In this document: one piece after another, positions 16,017 through 24,681 of the stretch
Numbering within the stretch: the first letter of the stretch is position 1
Layout of the letters: each line of letters starts with the position of its first letter
Assembly (NCBI GenBank): GCA_964475765.1
Contig: CAYYZH010000001.1
Span: 16,798 to 80,797 of the forward strand
DNA: 64,000 nt
Direction of reading: 5' to 3'
Source of the DNA: Thermohalobaculum sp964475765
Lineage (GTDB): Bacteria > Pseudomonadota > Alphaproteobacteria > Rhodobacterales > Rhodobacteraceae
Program-made: the position numbers and the translations under genes
Notes under the pieces: generated by a model
What the model was told of the DNA's origin: nothing
Seen by the model: only the letters and a program-made list of their open reading frames with translations
Databases searched by the model: none

Positions 16017-16808
16017 CTAACGTCCCTTGAACACCGGTTTGCGTTTTTCGTTGAAGGCCCGAACGCCCTCCAGCCGGTCTTCGGTCGGTACGGTGGCGTT
16101 GTAGGCTACGATCTCGAAGTCATAGCCCGAGGCACGATCGATCTCGACCGCCTTGTCCAGCGCCTTCTTAGCCGAGCGCACGCCGATAGGGGCGTTCGCG
16201 GCGATGGTCCGGGCGGTTTCCAATGTGGCGGGCAGTAGTTCCTCCAGCGGCAGCACGCGATTGACCATTCCCCATTTCGCAGCGTCCTGCGCAGAAAATG
16301 GTTTGCCGGTGAGGACTGTTTCCTTGGCCCGGCGCACGCCGACGGCGCGCGGCAGGTTCTGCGGCCCGGCCATGCCCGGCATGATTCCACGGGTTACCTC
16401 GGGAAAGGCGAACCGCGCATGATCTGCAGCATAAATGAAATCACAGCAAAGCGCGATCTCCGCGCCGCCGCCCATGGCAACCCCGTTCACAGCGGCAATC
16501 AGCGGCATCGGACATTGAAACATCGCGCGGGCGATCTGTTCGACAATAGCGTGCTGCTGGCGCCAGGTCTGGTCGCTCATCCCGTTGCGTTCCTTGAGAT
16601 CTGCACCGGGGCAGAACCCGCGCTCTCCAGCGCCGGTGACAACAACTGCCCGGGCCTGATCGGCATCGACATAGAGATCGGTGAAAAGCGCGCGCAACTC
16701 TATCATCATGGTTGTATTCATCGCGTTCAGAACATCCGGACGGTTGAGCGTGACAACCATCACCCCATCCGCCTCGTGCGCGATCTCCAGCGTCTCGTAG
16801 TTTGCCAT
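16017..16808 (-). CDS. Enoyl-CoA hydratase/isomerase family protein
   Basis: A 263-residue crotonase-fold enzyme. The acyl-CoA oxyanion-hole segments (ERGFCPGADLKER near 62 and NGVAMGGGAEIAL near 105) are present, and both catalytic Glu positions of enoyl-CoA hydratase are kept: the Glu of GGGAEIAL and the Glu of FAFPEVTRG. It would hydrate a 2-enoyl-CoA; methylglutaconyl-CoA or a similar branched substrate would fit the HMG-CoA-lyase-like neighbour. The start is ATG at 16808 with an AGGACAGG-type site. It is the first gene of the run ending at 13911. Confidence 0.88.
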   Translation of the reverse strand: MANYETLEIAHEADGVMVVTLNRPDVLNAMNTTMMIELRALFTDLYVDADQARAVVVTGAGERGFCPGADLKERNGMSDQTWRQQHAIVEQIARAMFQCPMPLIAAVNGVAMGGGAEIALCCDFIYAADHARFAFPEVTRGIMPGMAGPQNLPRAVGVRRAKETVLTGKPFSAQDAAKWGMVNRVLPLEELLPATLETARTIAANAPIGVRSAKKALDKAVEIDRASGYDFEIVAYNATVPTEDRLEGVRAFNEKRKPVFKGR

Positions 16809-16899
16809 CCTGTCCTCCCGATGCGCGACAAGCCTAGACGAGGCGGTGCTGTGGTCAACGCGACTTCCGGCAGCATCATCAGGGTGATACGGTTGGCGA

Positions 16900-17472
16900 A
16901 TGCAAGAGGATATCGAAATTCATCCTGCGACGCCGGACCGATGGGACGATCTGGAAGAGATCTTTGTCGGCAAGGGCGATCCGGCAAAGTGCTGGTGCGC
17001 GTTCTGGTATGCGTCGAACAAGGCCTATCGTGAGGGCTGGGGCGAGGCCAATCGCACTGGTCTTGAAAACCGGGTGAAAGATGGTGTTGAGCCCGGTGTT
17101 CTGGCCTATGTCTACGGTGAACCGGCAGGCTGGGCTGGTGTCGCACCGCGGTCAGCCTTTGATCGGCTGGTGCGCAACACGAAGTCGTTGAAGGCGGTGG
17201 ACGATCGACCAGTCTGGTCAGTTACCTGTTTAGTGGTTCGTCGCGCCTTTCGGCGGCGAGGGTTGATGCGCCCGTTGATCCGCGGTGCATTGGACTTTGC
17301 GCTCTCGAAGGGTGCCATCGCTGTCGAGGCTTATCCGGTCGATGCTGCGCGCAAGATGACGTCATACGATCTTTTCCTCGGAACAGTTCAGGCTTATCAC
17401 GACATTGGATTTGTGGAGGTCGCGCGGCACACCCCGACCCGTCCCATCCTGCGGTATTGGCCGGAAACTTAA
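16900..17472 (+). CDS. GNAT family N-acetyltransferase
   Basis: A 190-residue acetyltransferase-fold protein. The acetyl-CoA pyrophosphate loop is recognisable in FRRRGLMRPLIRGALDFA near 115-132, preceded by the strand SVTCLVVR. An unusual CWCAFWY cluster lies near residue 29. The acceptor is unknown. It reads divergently from the hydratase gene and is followed after 13 bases by a CoA-transferase gene, with which it is probably co-transcribed. Confidence 0.8.
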   Translation: MQEDIEIHPATPDRWDDLEEIFVGKGDPAKCWCAFWYASNKAYREGWGEANRTGLENRVKDGVEPGVLAYVYGEPAGWAGVAPRSAFDRLVRNTKSLKAVDDRPVWSVTCLVVRRAFRRRGLMRPLIRGALDFALSKGAIAVEAYPVDAARKMTSYDLFLGTVQAYHDIGFVEVARHTPTRPILRYWPET

Positions 17473-17485
17473 GGGGAAGACGACG

Positions 17486-18625
17486 ATGAGCGGAGCTGAG
17501 CTGCCTCTCGATGGTATCCGGGTGATCGAAATCGGCCATTCAATTGCTGCCCCTTACGGTGCTCTGGTGCTGGCAGAACTTGGCGCCGAGGTCATCAAAA
17601 TCGAGCGCCCAGGTGTGGGGGATGACGCACGGCTTTGGGGTGCGCCGATCGATGGGGCCTCCCCAACCTTTCACGCGATGAACAGGTTGAAGCGCTCGGT
17701 CACGCTTGATCTCAAATCCGACGACGGGCGGGAGGCGGTCCATCGGCTTGCTGCAATTTCGGACGTGGTGATCCAGAACCAGAAACCTGGTCTTGCGCGC
17801 AAGTTGGGCTTTGATGCTCAAACCATGTGCGCGCTGAACGAACGTCTGGTTTATGCCAACATCCATGCGTTCGGAGATCGTGGACCACTTAAGGACAAAC
17901 CTGGGTACGATCCATTGATGCAGGCCTTCGCCGGGTTGATGAGCGTGACAGGAGAGCCGGGCCGGCCGTCTATCAGAACCGGGCCATCGATCATCGATAT
18001 GGGCACCGGCATGTGGTTGGTGATCGGAGTGCTCACCGCGCTGCTGCGCCGCGCGTCTACCGGCCAAGGCGGTGTGGTTGATACGGCACTTTTCGAGACA
18101 GCACTAACGTGGATGGCCTACTTCCTCCCGATCTTTACCGCCACCGGCAAAGCACCGGTCAAGGCCGGGTCCGGGACAGTGATGATCTGTCCCTATCAGA
18201 TTTTTCAGTGTCGGGACGGCGAGTTGATGATCGCGGCGGGCAACGACTCCCTTTTTGCCCGCTTGTCGGAGGTTCTGGGTCAGCCGGACTGGTCCTCGGA
18301 CCCGAGGTTTCTCAAAAACCCGGACCGGGTTGCGAACCGGAGCGTTCTATGCGCGTTAATCGAGGGGGAGACAGCCAAACGGACCACCAAAGATCTGGCC
18401 GATGCGTTGGATCAGGTTGGGGTGCCACAGGCCCCGGTTCATGACACATCAGACATCGCCAACCATCCGCAAACTGAGGCAGTTGAGATCAAACGAGGCA
18501 ATGGGACACTGGAGTTCTTCGGTCTGCCTTTTCGGTTGGATGGTCAGCGTCCCGAGCGTGATACCCCGGCTCCGGGATTGGGCGATGACAATGCCTGGCT
18601 GGAAGTGTTACTTTCGAAGCCTTGA
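17486..18625 (+). CDS. CaiB/BaiF (family III) CoA-transferase, first copy
   Basis: A 379-residue family III CoA-transferase. The N-terminal GIRVIEIGHSIAAPYGALVL and AELGAEVIKIERP are diagnostic; the catalytic Asp lies in GPSIIDMGTG near residue 170. Such enzymes move CoA between carboxylic acids without phosphate and commonly activate the substrate of a catabolic pathway. The start ATG at 17486 follows AGGGGAAG; an upstream in-frame extension overlapping the GNAT gene is not supported. It sits between that GNAT gene and a convergent MFS transporter. A second, divergent copy lies at 20001. Confidence 0.88.
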   Translation: MSGAELPLDGIRVIEIGHSIAAPYGALVLAELGAEVIKIERPGVGDDARLWGAPIDGASPTFHAMNRLKRSVTLDLKSDDGREAVHRLAAISDVVIQNQKPGLARKLGFDAQTMCALNERLVYANIHAFGDRGPLKDKPGYDPLMQAFAGLMSVTGEPGRPSIRTGPSIIDMGTGMWLVIGVLTALLRRASTGQGGVVDTALFETALTWMAYFLPIFTATGKAPVKAGSGTVMICPYQIFQCRDGELMIAAGNDSLFARLSEVLGQPDWSSDPRFLKNPDRVANRSVLCALIEGETAKRTTKDLADALDQVGVPQAPVHDTSDIANHPQTEAVEIKRGNGTLEFFGLPFRLDGQRPERDTPAPGLGDDNAWLEVLLSKP

Positions 18626-18629
18626 GCGT

Positions 18630-19868
18630 TCACCGCGCTCGAAGCAATAGCACTAACGCTGCTACTCCGTTCAATGCAGCGAGTCCGAGTAGAGGCACAG
18701 TGTATGCGCCGCTGACTTCGATCAAACCCCAGACAATCGGCGGTGAAGCCATCCACCCGAGCGACAGAAACGCAAAGGCTCGACCGTTCAGTTCGGCCAG
18801 ATCTCCCGCAGCAACTCGAAAGCTCATCGCTGTGACAAAGACGGAGTTCCAGCACTGTCCGGAAATACCGCACGCCACGGCCAGCGGAATTAACCACCAG
18901 ACAGGCGTCTCCGGACCAACCTGAACGAGGGCGATCATCGCAACCACGGTGGTCAGTGCGATCATCGCAAGGACCCCAGTCGCCGAGCCCGTACGATCTG
19001 TGAGCCAACCTAAAAGAGGGCGTCCGATCAATGCCGTGGCGTGGAGGTTCGAAGCAAAGATCCCGGCTGCGATTGCCGACAGGCCTGCGAACTCAAGCAA
19101 GTAAATGTAGGAAAACGTCGTGACCGCCGTTTGCGTCAAGGCAAAGACCATCCCGATGGACCACAAAAAGCGCAGCGGTTTCGGCACCACCAACAGTTCG
19201 CGAAACCTCTGGGTGAGTGTCAGCCCACTCCGTGCAGGAGTGCTTTCGACGGCATATAACGGCCCGGCCAGCAGAGCGAAAATGGCTGCGAGGGCGAGAA
19301 TTCCAGCGACTGACAGAACCCCTGCGTGCCATCCTGCCAGCAGCATGAATGGGGGAAGTACCCTGCCGATAAGGGAGGCGGCCAGTGGTACAGCCGAATG
19401 GCGGATCGCTAGAAAGAACCCGCGGTTTTCGAGCTGGGCCGACTGAGTGACGAGAGTCATGCCGACCGGTCCCTGCGGTCCGTAACCCAATCCAAACAAG
19501 AAGGCGGCAAGCATCATGCCGCTCCATGTAGCGGTGAGCGTGAGGCAAAGCGCGCCCCCCATCATGGTCAGAAGCCGTACCATCGCGCCACGGCCACCGA
19601 AGCGACGCACAATGGCTCCAGTGAAGGGGCTCGAGAGAAATGTTCCGATAAACGTGAAGGTGATGGACAGACCGAAATCGCGTTCGTTCAGCCCGGTTTC
19701 TGCCGCTAACTCCGGCGCGAGTAGGCCAAAAGTCCAGAACCCAAGACCGGCTGCAAACTGCGTGAGCGTCGCCGCTGCCAGAACAGTGACGGGCCGATGC
19801 TTTGGAGAATCATCGCGTTCGGGAATGTCCGGAACCTTTGATGGTTGGGTTAACTGATGTCCGACTAT
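18630..19868 (-). CDS. MFS transporter with no recognisable start codon
   Basis: A major-facilitator transporter with about twelve hydrophobic segments. The first in-frame standard start is GTG at 19610, but that codon lies inside the conserved loop motif (GAIVRRFGGRG), after two segments that are clearly coding (TVLAAATLTQFAAGLGFW and FGLSITFTFIGTFLSS). The frame is open for 86 codons upstream to an in-frame TAG at 19871-19869; six codons before that TAG is an ATG at 19889. So the gene either begins at a rare codon, carries a nonsense mutation at codon 7, or holds a sequence error. Its position between two CoA-transferase genes suggests uptake of an organic acid. Confidence 0.7.
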   Translation of the reverse strand: MVGHQLTQPSKVPDIPERDDSPKHRPVTVLAAATLTQFAAGLGFWTFGLLAPELAAETGLNERDFGLSITFTFIGTFLSSPFTGAIVRRFGGRGAMVRLLTMMGGALCLTLTATWSGMMLAAFLFGLGYGPQGPVGMTLVTQSAQLENRGFFLAIRHSAVPLAASLIGRVLPPFMLLAGWHAGVLSVAGILALAAIFALLAGPLYAVESTPARSGLTLTQRFRELLVVPKPLRFLWSIGMVFALTQTAVTTFSYIYLLEFAGLSAIAAGIFASNLHATALIGRPLLGWLTDRTGSATGVLAMIALTTVVAMIALVQVGPETPVWWLIPLAVACGISGQCWNSVFVTAMSFRVAAGDLAELNGRAFAFLSLGWMASPPIVWGLIEVSGAYTVPLLGLAALNGVAALVLLLRAR

Positions 19869-19929
19869 CTATGGACCTATCCGCAGCATCGTGAAGCGTC
19901 TTCTTCTAAATCGAAGTCGTGTAGGAAAT

Positions 19930-19948
19930 CACGGCCATGATGGCCGTG
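19930..19948. promoter_or_regulatory. Perfect 19-bp dyad, possible operator
   Basis: CACGGCCA (19930-19937) and TGGCCGTG (19941-19948) are exact reverse complements around TGA. The dyad lies between the divergent MFS and second CoA-transferase genes, 52 bases before the latter's start. It has no T-run, so a protein-binding site is more likely than a terminator. No regulator gene is adjacent. Confidence 0.4.
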
Positions 19949-20000
19949 GTATGGCTGCTAGGACTTGACCGCGACGCCCTGTCCTGCGCTTGTTGCCTGA

Positions 20001-21242
20001 ATGGAGCAGACATCATCGACACGGACTGGGCCACTTGCGGGCCTGCGCGTTGTCGAGTTCGGACATTTCATCGCCGCGCCCTTCGCGACGCGAGTTTTGG
20101 CTGATCTCGGGGCAGAGATAATCAAAGTCGAGCCGCCCTCGGGTGATCCTGTTCGCGCCTGGGGTGATCAGCTCCCTGAAGGATCGCTTTGGTGGTCGGT
20201 CCACGCGCGGAACAAGACCTGCGTAACTCTGGACCTCAAGGCGGATGGCGCACGCGAGATTGCCCTGAGATTGGTACGAGAGGCCGATGCGGTCGTGGAG
20301 AACTTCCGCCCCGGATTGATGGAACGCCTTGGGTTGGGCCCCGATGACCTAGCTGCGGCCAAACCTGGCTGCGTGTTGGTGCGCGTCTCAGGATTTGGTC
20401 AGACCGGGCCGCGCGCGATGGATGCAAGTTTCGGGATGATCGGTGAGGCGATTGGTGGAATCCGGCATCTCACGGGTTACCCCAAGGACGAGAGCGATCT
20501 TCCGCCCGTAAGGACTGGCGTCAGTCTGGGAGATACCGTGGCTGGGCTCTATGGGGCAATTGGCCTTCTCGCAGGGTTATTTGAACAGAGGGGTAATTCG
20601 CCTCCGCCCGGCACAAAGGCCCGGGTTGTCGATGTAGCCCTGACCGAAAGTGTTCTCAGTCTTTTGGAAGGTGTGTTGCCGGAATACGGCGCGTTGGGAA
20701 AGGTGCGTCAACCCACGGGATCGCGGATACTAACGGCTGCACCGTCGAACGCCTATCGCTGCTCAGATGACGCTTGGATCGTTGTGGGCGCGAATTCTCC
20801 GCCGCTCTTTCAGAGATTGATGTCGTGTATTGGCAAACCGGACCTCGTTCATGATCCAAGGTTCGCTGACAATGCGGCGCGGGTGGCCAATGTGGAAGTG
20901 CTTGATCAGGAGATCACAGAATGGACATCGGCCCGTCCGGCAGAGGTGGTGCTGGACGATCTGGCTGAGGCGGGCATTCCTTCGGCAAAGATCTTCACCG
21001 CAGAGGATATCGTGAACGATCCGCAGTACCGCGCCCGACACGCTGTACAGAGCGTTCCTGATTCTGTGTTAGGTCGCGAGATCCTGCACCCGACGCCAGT
21101 GCCGCGATTTGCTGAAACGCAGGCAGATGGTATCGCCTGGCCAGGCCCCGCGATCGGTGCGCACAATGCCTATGTCTACAAAGAGCTTCTCGGAATTGAT
21201 GAGACGACCTATCAAGATCTCATCAACCGGGGCGTGATTTGA
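20001..21242 (+). CDS. CaiB/BaiF (family III) CoA-transferase, second copy
   Basis: A 413-residue family III CoA-transferase, only moderately similar to the copy at 17486. GLRVVEFGHFIAAPFATRVL and ADLGAEIIKVEPPSGDP at the N-terminus are diagnostic, and the catalytic Asp is in GVSLGDTVAG near 179. A domain-swapped dimer is expected for the family. The start ATG at 20001 opens a plus-strand run of tightly spaced genes: MOSC protein (12 bases away), secreted orphan and M20 amidase. A perfect dyad lies in its promoter region. Confidence 0.88.
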   Translation: MEQTSSTRTGPLAGLRVVEFGHFIAAPFATRVLADLGAEIIKVEPPSGDPVRAWGDQLPEGSLWWSVHARNKTCVTLDLKADGAREIALRLVREADAVVENFRPGLMERLGLGPDDLAAAKPGCVLVRVSGFGQTGPRAMDASFGMIGEAIGGIRHLTGYPKDESDLPPVRTGVSLGDTVAGLYGAIGLLAGLFEQRGNSPPPGTKARVVDVALTESVLSLLEGVLPEYGALGKVRQPTGSRILTAAPSNAYRCSDDAWIVVGANSPPLFQRLMSCIGKPDLVHDPRFADNAARVANVEVLDQEITEWTSARPAEVVLDDLAEAGIPSAKIFTAEDIVNDPQYRARHAVQSVPDSVLGREILHPTPVPRFAETQADGIAWPGPAIGAHNAYVYKELLGIDETTYQDLINRGVI

Positions 21243-21254
21243 GGGACCAAGGCG

Positions 21255-21731
21255 ATGACGGCGACAGGCTGGCAGGGCGTATTGGAACACATCCACATAA
21301 CACCCGCAAAATCCCAACCGATGCAAAGGCTTGGGTCGGCGCGATTGATCGCAGGTCAAGGGATCGCGGGTGATCGGTATGCGCTTGGCACCGGGACTTA
21401 CTCTATCAAGCCGGGCGAAGACCGACAGGTGACGTTGATCGAATCCGAGATGCTAGCGCGTGTCGCAGCTGATGACGGGCACGAGATCCACGTGGATGAG
21501 CATCGGCGCAATCTGACGGTCACAGGCGTCCCGCTCCAGCATCTGGTCGGCTCGCAGTTTCGCGTCGGCGAGGCTGTGCTGGAAGGCGTGCGGATCAACC
21601 AGCCCTGCAAATACCTCAACCTGATGCTGAAGCGCGATGTCTACATGGCGCTCTGGAACCGCTCCGGCCTCAACTGCAAGGTCATCAAGGGCGGCACGAT
21701 CCGCCCCGGCGATGCAGTGGTGGCGGTTTGA
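21255..21731 (+). CDS. MOSC domain-containing protein
   Basis: A 158-residue stand-alone MOSC domain, the C-terminal fold of molybdenum cofactor sulfurases and of the mARC/YiiM reductases. AGQGIAGDRYALGTGTYS near the start, RRNLTVTGV in the middle and the conserved Cys in NQPCKYLN near 120 fit the family. It may carry a molybdenum cofactor or sulfur; partner and substrate are unknown. The stop overlaps the TTG start of the next gene (TTGA). It follows the second CoA-transferase by 12 bases. Confidence 0.83.
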   Translation: MTATGWQGVLEHIHITPAKSQPMQRLGSARLIAGQGIAGDRYALGTGTYSIKPGEDRQVTLIESEMLARVAADDGHEIHVDEHRRNLTVTGVPLQHLVGSQFRVGEAVLEGVRINQPCKYLNLMLKRDVYMALWNRSGLNCKVIKGGTIRPGDAVVAV

Positions 21732-22390
21732 GACACTGTTTACGTGGTCTTTGTGTTCTTTTCTGTGTTGTGGCGATGCCTGTGATTTCGAACGCAACCA
21801 CTGCAGAAAATTTTTGGCGCTGGTTTATTGAGAACGAGGCGAACTTTCTGGTCAATGATACATTCCATGCAAATCATGGCGACGCGTTGACTGCGGAGTT
21901 GCGCAAGGTACATCCTGATCTTGTTTGGGAGGTGTCTATCAAACCTGACGGAGTAAGTGATTTCATAATCAGCGGAGATGGCCTCCGCGACATGATCCCC
22001 GTAGTGAAGGCCCTGGTTGGCACCGCACGAAATCTCGATCATTGGAACGTGATCGCGTTTCGGCCAAGAGTACAGAACTTCGCTCGACTTGATCTAACGT
22101 ACGAAGGACGTTTGTTTGATCCGAAGAAGATCTGGTTCCATCCCATCGTAGATGGAGAATTTTTCGACGTGATCTTCTTTCATCCAGACTTCGATATCGA
22201 GAATGATCGCGATCTGATCATCTCGGGAACGTACATCCTGCTAGACATGGCATTGGGAGAGCTTGATGTGATGACGGGAACTCGGTTCATCGACCACCAG
22301 AGGTTGCTTGAAGATCCGGCTTCAGTAGGATTGCTGCCATTCTCCAGTCTGCGTGATGTCTTTGATAGCCACGTAGGATCGGCACATTGA
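21728..22390 (+). CDS. Secreted or periplasmic protein of unknown function
   Basis: A 220-residue protein whose N-terminus has a hydrophobic core (LCVLFCVVAMPVISNA) and a likely signal-peptidase site after SNA near residue 22. The mature part is rich in Asp, Phe and Ile (for example FDVIFFHPDFDIENDRD), and I recognise no family. The start is TTG at 21728, overlapping the MOSC stop; the stop in turn overlaps the TTG of the amidase gene, so all three are probably translated in series. A function in the pathway cannot be derived from sequence alone. Confidence 0.65.
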   Translation: MRHCLRGLCVLFCVVAMPVISNATTAENFWRWFIENEANFLVNDTFHANHGDALTAELRKVHPDLVWEVSIKPDGVSDFIISGDGLRDMIPVVKALVGTARNLDHWNVIAFRPRVQNFARLDLTYEGRLFDPKKIWFHPIVDGEFFDVIFFHPDFDIENDRDLIISGTYILLDMALGELDVMTGTRFIDHQRLLEDPASVGLLPFSSLRDVFDSHVGSAH

Positions 22391-23631
22391 CCACAGCTCC
22401 TTATCCCGATGTCGATCAGGATCGTCTGTGGTCCCGCCAGCTTGCGACGGACAAGATCGGTGCAACGCCTGCGGGCGGGGCGCACAGGATGGCTCTGACA
22501 CCGGAGGACATCGCCTGCCATCGCCTGATTGCGGATTGGGCTGTGGCACGTGGTTGGTCCATCGCCATAGATCCCATCGGCAACATGTTCATACGCCGAG
22601 ATGGTACTGAGGACCTGCCGCCAGTGTCTTCTGGGTCGCACACCGACAGCCAACCTATGGCTGGGCGATTTGACGGCATGTCTGGCGTTCTGGCCGCTTT
22701 CGAGGCGGTCGAGGCCATAGACGATGCAGGGATTGCCACGCGGCATCCCCTGGAGATTGCCATATGGAACAACGAAGAGGGCCCTCGGTTCAATCCGGCC
22801 TGTATGGGTTCGAACGTCTATGCTGGTCTCCGAAATTTCGATGAGATCTTTGGTCAGTCCGATTCGGACGGGATCGCCCTCGCCGACTGCATATCGGAGT
22901 TGCGTGCCGCGATCCCTGAGGCTGGAACGCGTGCGTTGGGGGAGCCGATATCTGCGTTTCTCGAAAGTCATATCGAACAAGGGATTGAGCTGGAAACGTC
23001 TGGCAACTTTCTGGGGATTGTCAGCGGGATGCAAGGCTATCGCCGCTGGAAAGTGGATGTAGTTGGGGATGATGGCCACTCAGGCACCCTGCCCCATTCG
23101 CGTCGCCGAGATGCGTTCGTGGCGGCCACCGATATGGCGATTGCTCTGCGCCAGGCGTTTGCAGACGAAACGGACGAGATGCGGTTCACTATCGGTCGAT
23201 TTGATGTGCGTCCGGGCGGCGTGTCCGTAATACCCGGGCATGTACACTTCACAATCGATATGCGTCATCCCTCAACGAATTTGATCACGCAGCAAGGCAA
23301 TCGCGTCGGTGAAATCTGCCGCGACAATGCAGGACCATGCGATGTGACGGTCGAAGAATTTGCGAAGGCGCCGACCATCGAGTTCCCCGAGGACATTCGC
23401 AAGAGGTTTGCTGCCGCCGCTGATCGTAGGGGGTATGGGCATCAACCGATCTATTCCCGCGCGGGTCATGATGCGCGAAACATCTCAACGATTTGCCCTG
23501 CGGGAATGGTCTTCATCCCGTGTAAGGACGGGATCAGCCACAATGAGGCCGAAAGCGCGGAGCCCGAGCATTGCGCTGCCGCCGCGCAGGTGATTGCCGA
23601 CGTCATGCTTGATTTAGCAGGCCGCGCCTGA
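22387..23631 (+). CDS. M20-family Zn hydrolase (N-carbamoyl amino acid amidohydrolase or allantoate amidohydrolase type)
   Basis: A 414-residue dinuclear zinc hydrolase. Metal ligands are visible in SGSHTDSQPMAGRFDG near 83, the ENNEEGPRF-type Glu pair near 120 (WNNEEGPRFNP), SHIEQG near 197 and SHNEAE near 385. Family members cleave N-carbamoyl amino acids, allantoate or ureidoglycolate, releasing ammonia and carbon dioxide. The substrate is not decided here and no other allantoin genes are in the window. The start TTG at 22387 overlaps the previous stop (TTGA). It ends the plus-strand run that begins at 20001. Confidence 0.85.
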   Translation: MTTAPYPDVDQDRLWSRQLATDKIGATPAGGAHRMALTPEDIACHRLIADWAVARGWSIAIDPIGNMFIRRDGTEDLPPVSSGSHTDSQPMAGRFDGMSGVLAAFEAVEAIDDAGIATRHPLEIAIWNNEEGPRFNPACMGSNVYAGLRNFDEIFGQSDSDGIALADCISELRAAIPEAGTRALGEPISAFLESHIEQGIELETSGNFLGIVSGMQGYRRWKVDVVGDDGHSGTLPHSRRRDAFVAATDMAIALRQAFADETDEMRFTIGRFDVRPGGVSVIPGHVHFTIDMRHPSTNLITQQGNRVGEICRDNAGPCDVTVEEFAKAPTIEFPEDIRKRFAAAADRRGYGHQPIYSRAGHDARNISTICPAGMVFIPCKDGISHNEAESAEPEHCAAAAQVIADVMLDLAGRA

Positions 23632-23763
23632 GATCCGTGCTCGCGAGGCAACGGGCATCGAGGTCCTGATTTTAAGCGCTGATGGCCGCGGGCTCTGGAG
23701 CATCTGTCTCGGTGCGTGCTAGGGCTGGAGCCGAGCGAAAGAAACCGGGCGGAAAACACTAAC

Positions 23764-24672
23764 ATGGAATGGCTGTGGATCCCCATCAGCATGGTTGCGG
23801 GCCTCATGCAGGCCGTGCGCACCGCGGCGCAAAAGGCGATCAACGCACAGCTATCGACATGGATGACCACCTATGTGCGCTCGATCTACGGGTTGCCCGT
23901 CATGGCGGTCTATCTCTGGGTGGTGATCAGTTGGGAGGGGCTGGGTGTGCCGCGCCTGCATGCCGAATATCTGTTCCACTGTTTCATGACCGGTGTCACG
24001 CAGGTCGTCGCGACCTATCTGCTGATCCTCTTGTTTCAACACGCCAACTTTGCGGTCGGTACCATGCTGACCAAGACCGACATCATGCAGGCCGCAATAA
24101 TCGGCACGCTGTTGTTCTCTGAGGCGATCTCCCCGATCGGTTGGCTCGCCATCGTCCTAACTGTGATCGGAGTGGTCCTAATTTCCGCAGGCAAGATGCG
24201 CGGCGCCTTAACAGGTGGGCGGTTGACTGATTTCCTACAAGCGCGCGCCACACTGCTTGGCCTTGGTAGCGGGTTCTTGTTTTGCCTCAGCTACCTGTTT
24301 CTACGCGAGGCCTCGTTGGTCATGGACGAGGGATCATCCATCTATCGCGGTGCTTGGTCGGTCACGGTTGTCACTGCAATGCAGGTGGTCGGACTCGGTC
24401 TCTGGCTGGCATTCACCGAGCGGGCCGAGTTTGCCAAACTGCCAGGTCTGGTGCGACCTTGCATCTTTATTGGTGTTACGTCGGCGATAGGGTCGATTGG
24501 CTGGTTCACCGCGATGGCCATGCAGAACGCCAGCTACGTGAAGGCGGTGGGTCAGGTCGAGGTGATCTTCACGATCCTGATCTCAGTTCTCTATTTCCGC
24601 GAGAAAATCACCTGGATGGAATACGCGGGCATCGCCACGATCGTAGCCGCAGTTCTGCTGTTTGTCCTCTGA
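23764..24672 (+). CDS. DMT superfamily (EamA-type) transporter
   Basis: A 302-residue inner-membrane protein with about ten hydrophobic helices arranged as two EamA repeats; the second ends AVGQVEVIFTILISVLYF and YAGIATIVAAVLLFVL. Such proteins export or import small metabolites. I took ATG at 23764 (MEWLWIPIS) because the family begins with a hydrophobic helix; 16 upstream in-frame codons are polar and unconserved. It is 9 bases before the thioesterase gene, with which it probably forms a pair. Confidence 0.82.
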   Translation: MEWLWIPISMVAGLMQAVRTAAQKAINAQLSTWMTTYVRSIYGLPVMAVYLWVVISWEGLGVPRLHAEYLFHCFMTGVTQVVATYLLILLFQHANFAVGTMLTKTDIMQAAIIGTLLFSEAISPIGWLAIVLTVIGVVLISAGKMRGALTGGRLTDFLQARATLLGLGSGFLFCLSYLFLREASLVMDEGSSIYRGAWSVTVVTAMQVVGLGLWLAFTERAEFAKLPGLVRPCIFIGVTSAIGSIGWFTAMAMQNASYVKAVGQVEVIFTILISVLYFREKITWMEYAGIATIVAAVLLFVL

Positions 24673-24681
24673 GGAGCTTAA

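Noticed and set aside
22180..23079. A 299-codon minus-strand open frame
   Set aside because: It lies over the M20 amidase gene and the end of the secreted orphan; the metal-binding motifs support the plus-strand genes.
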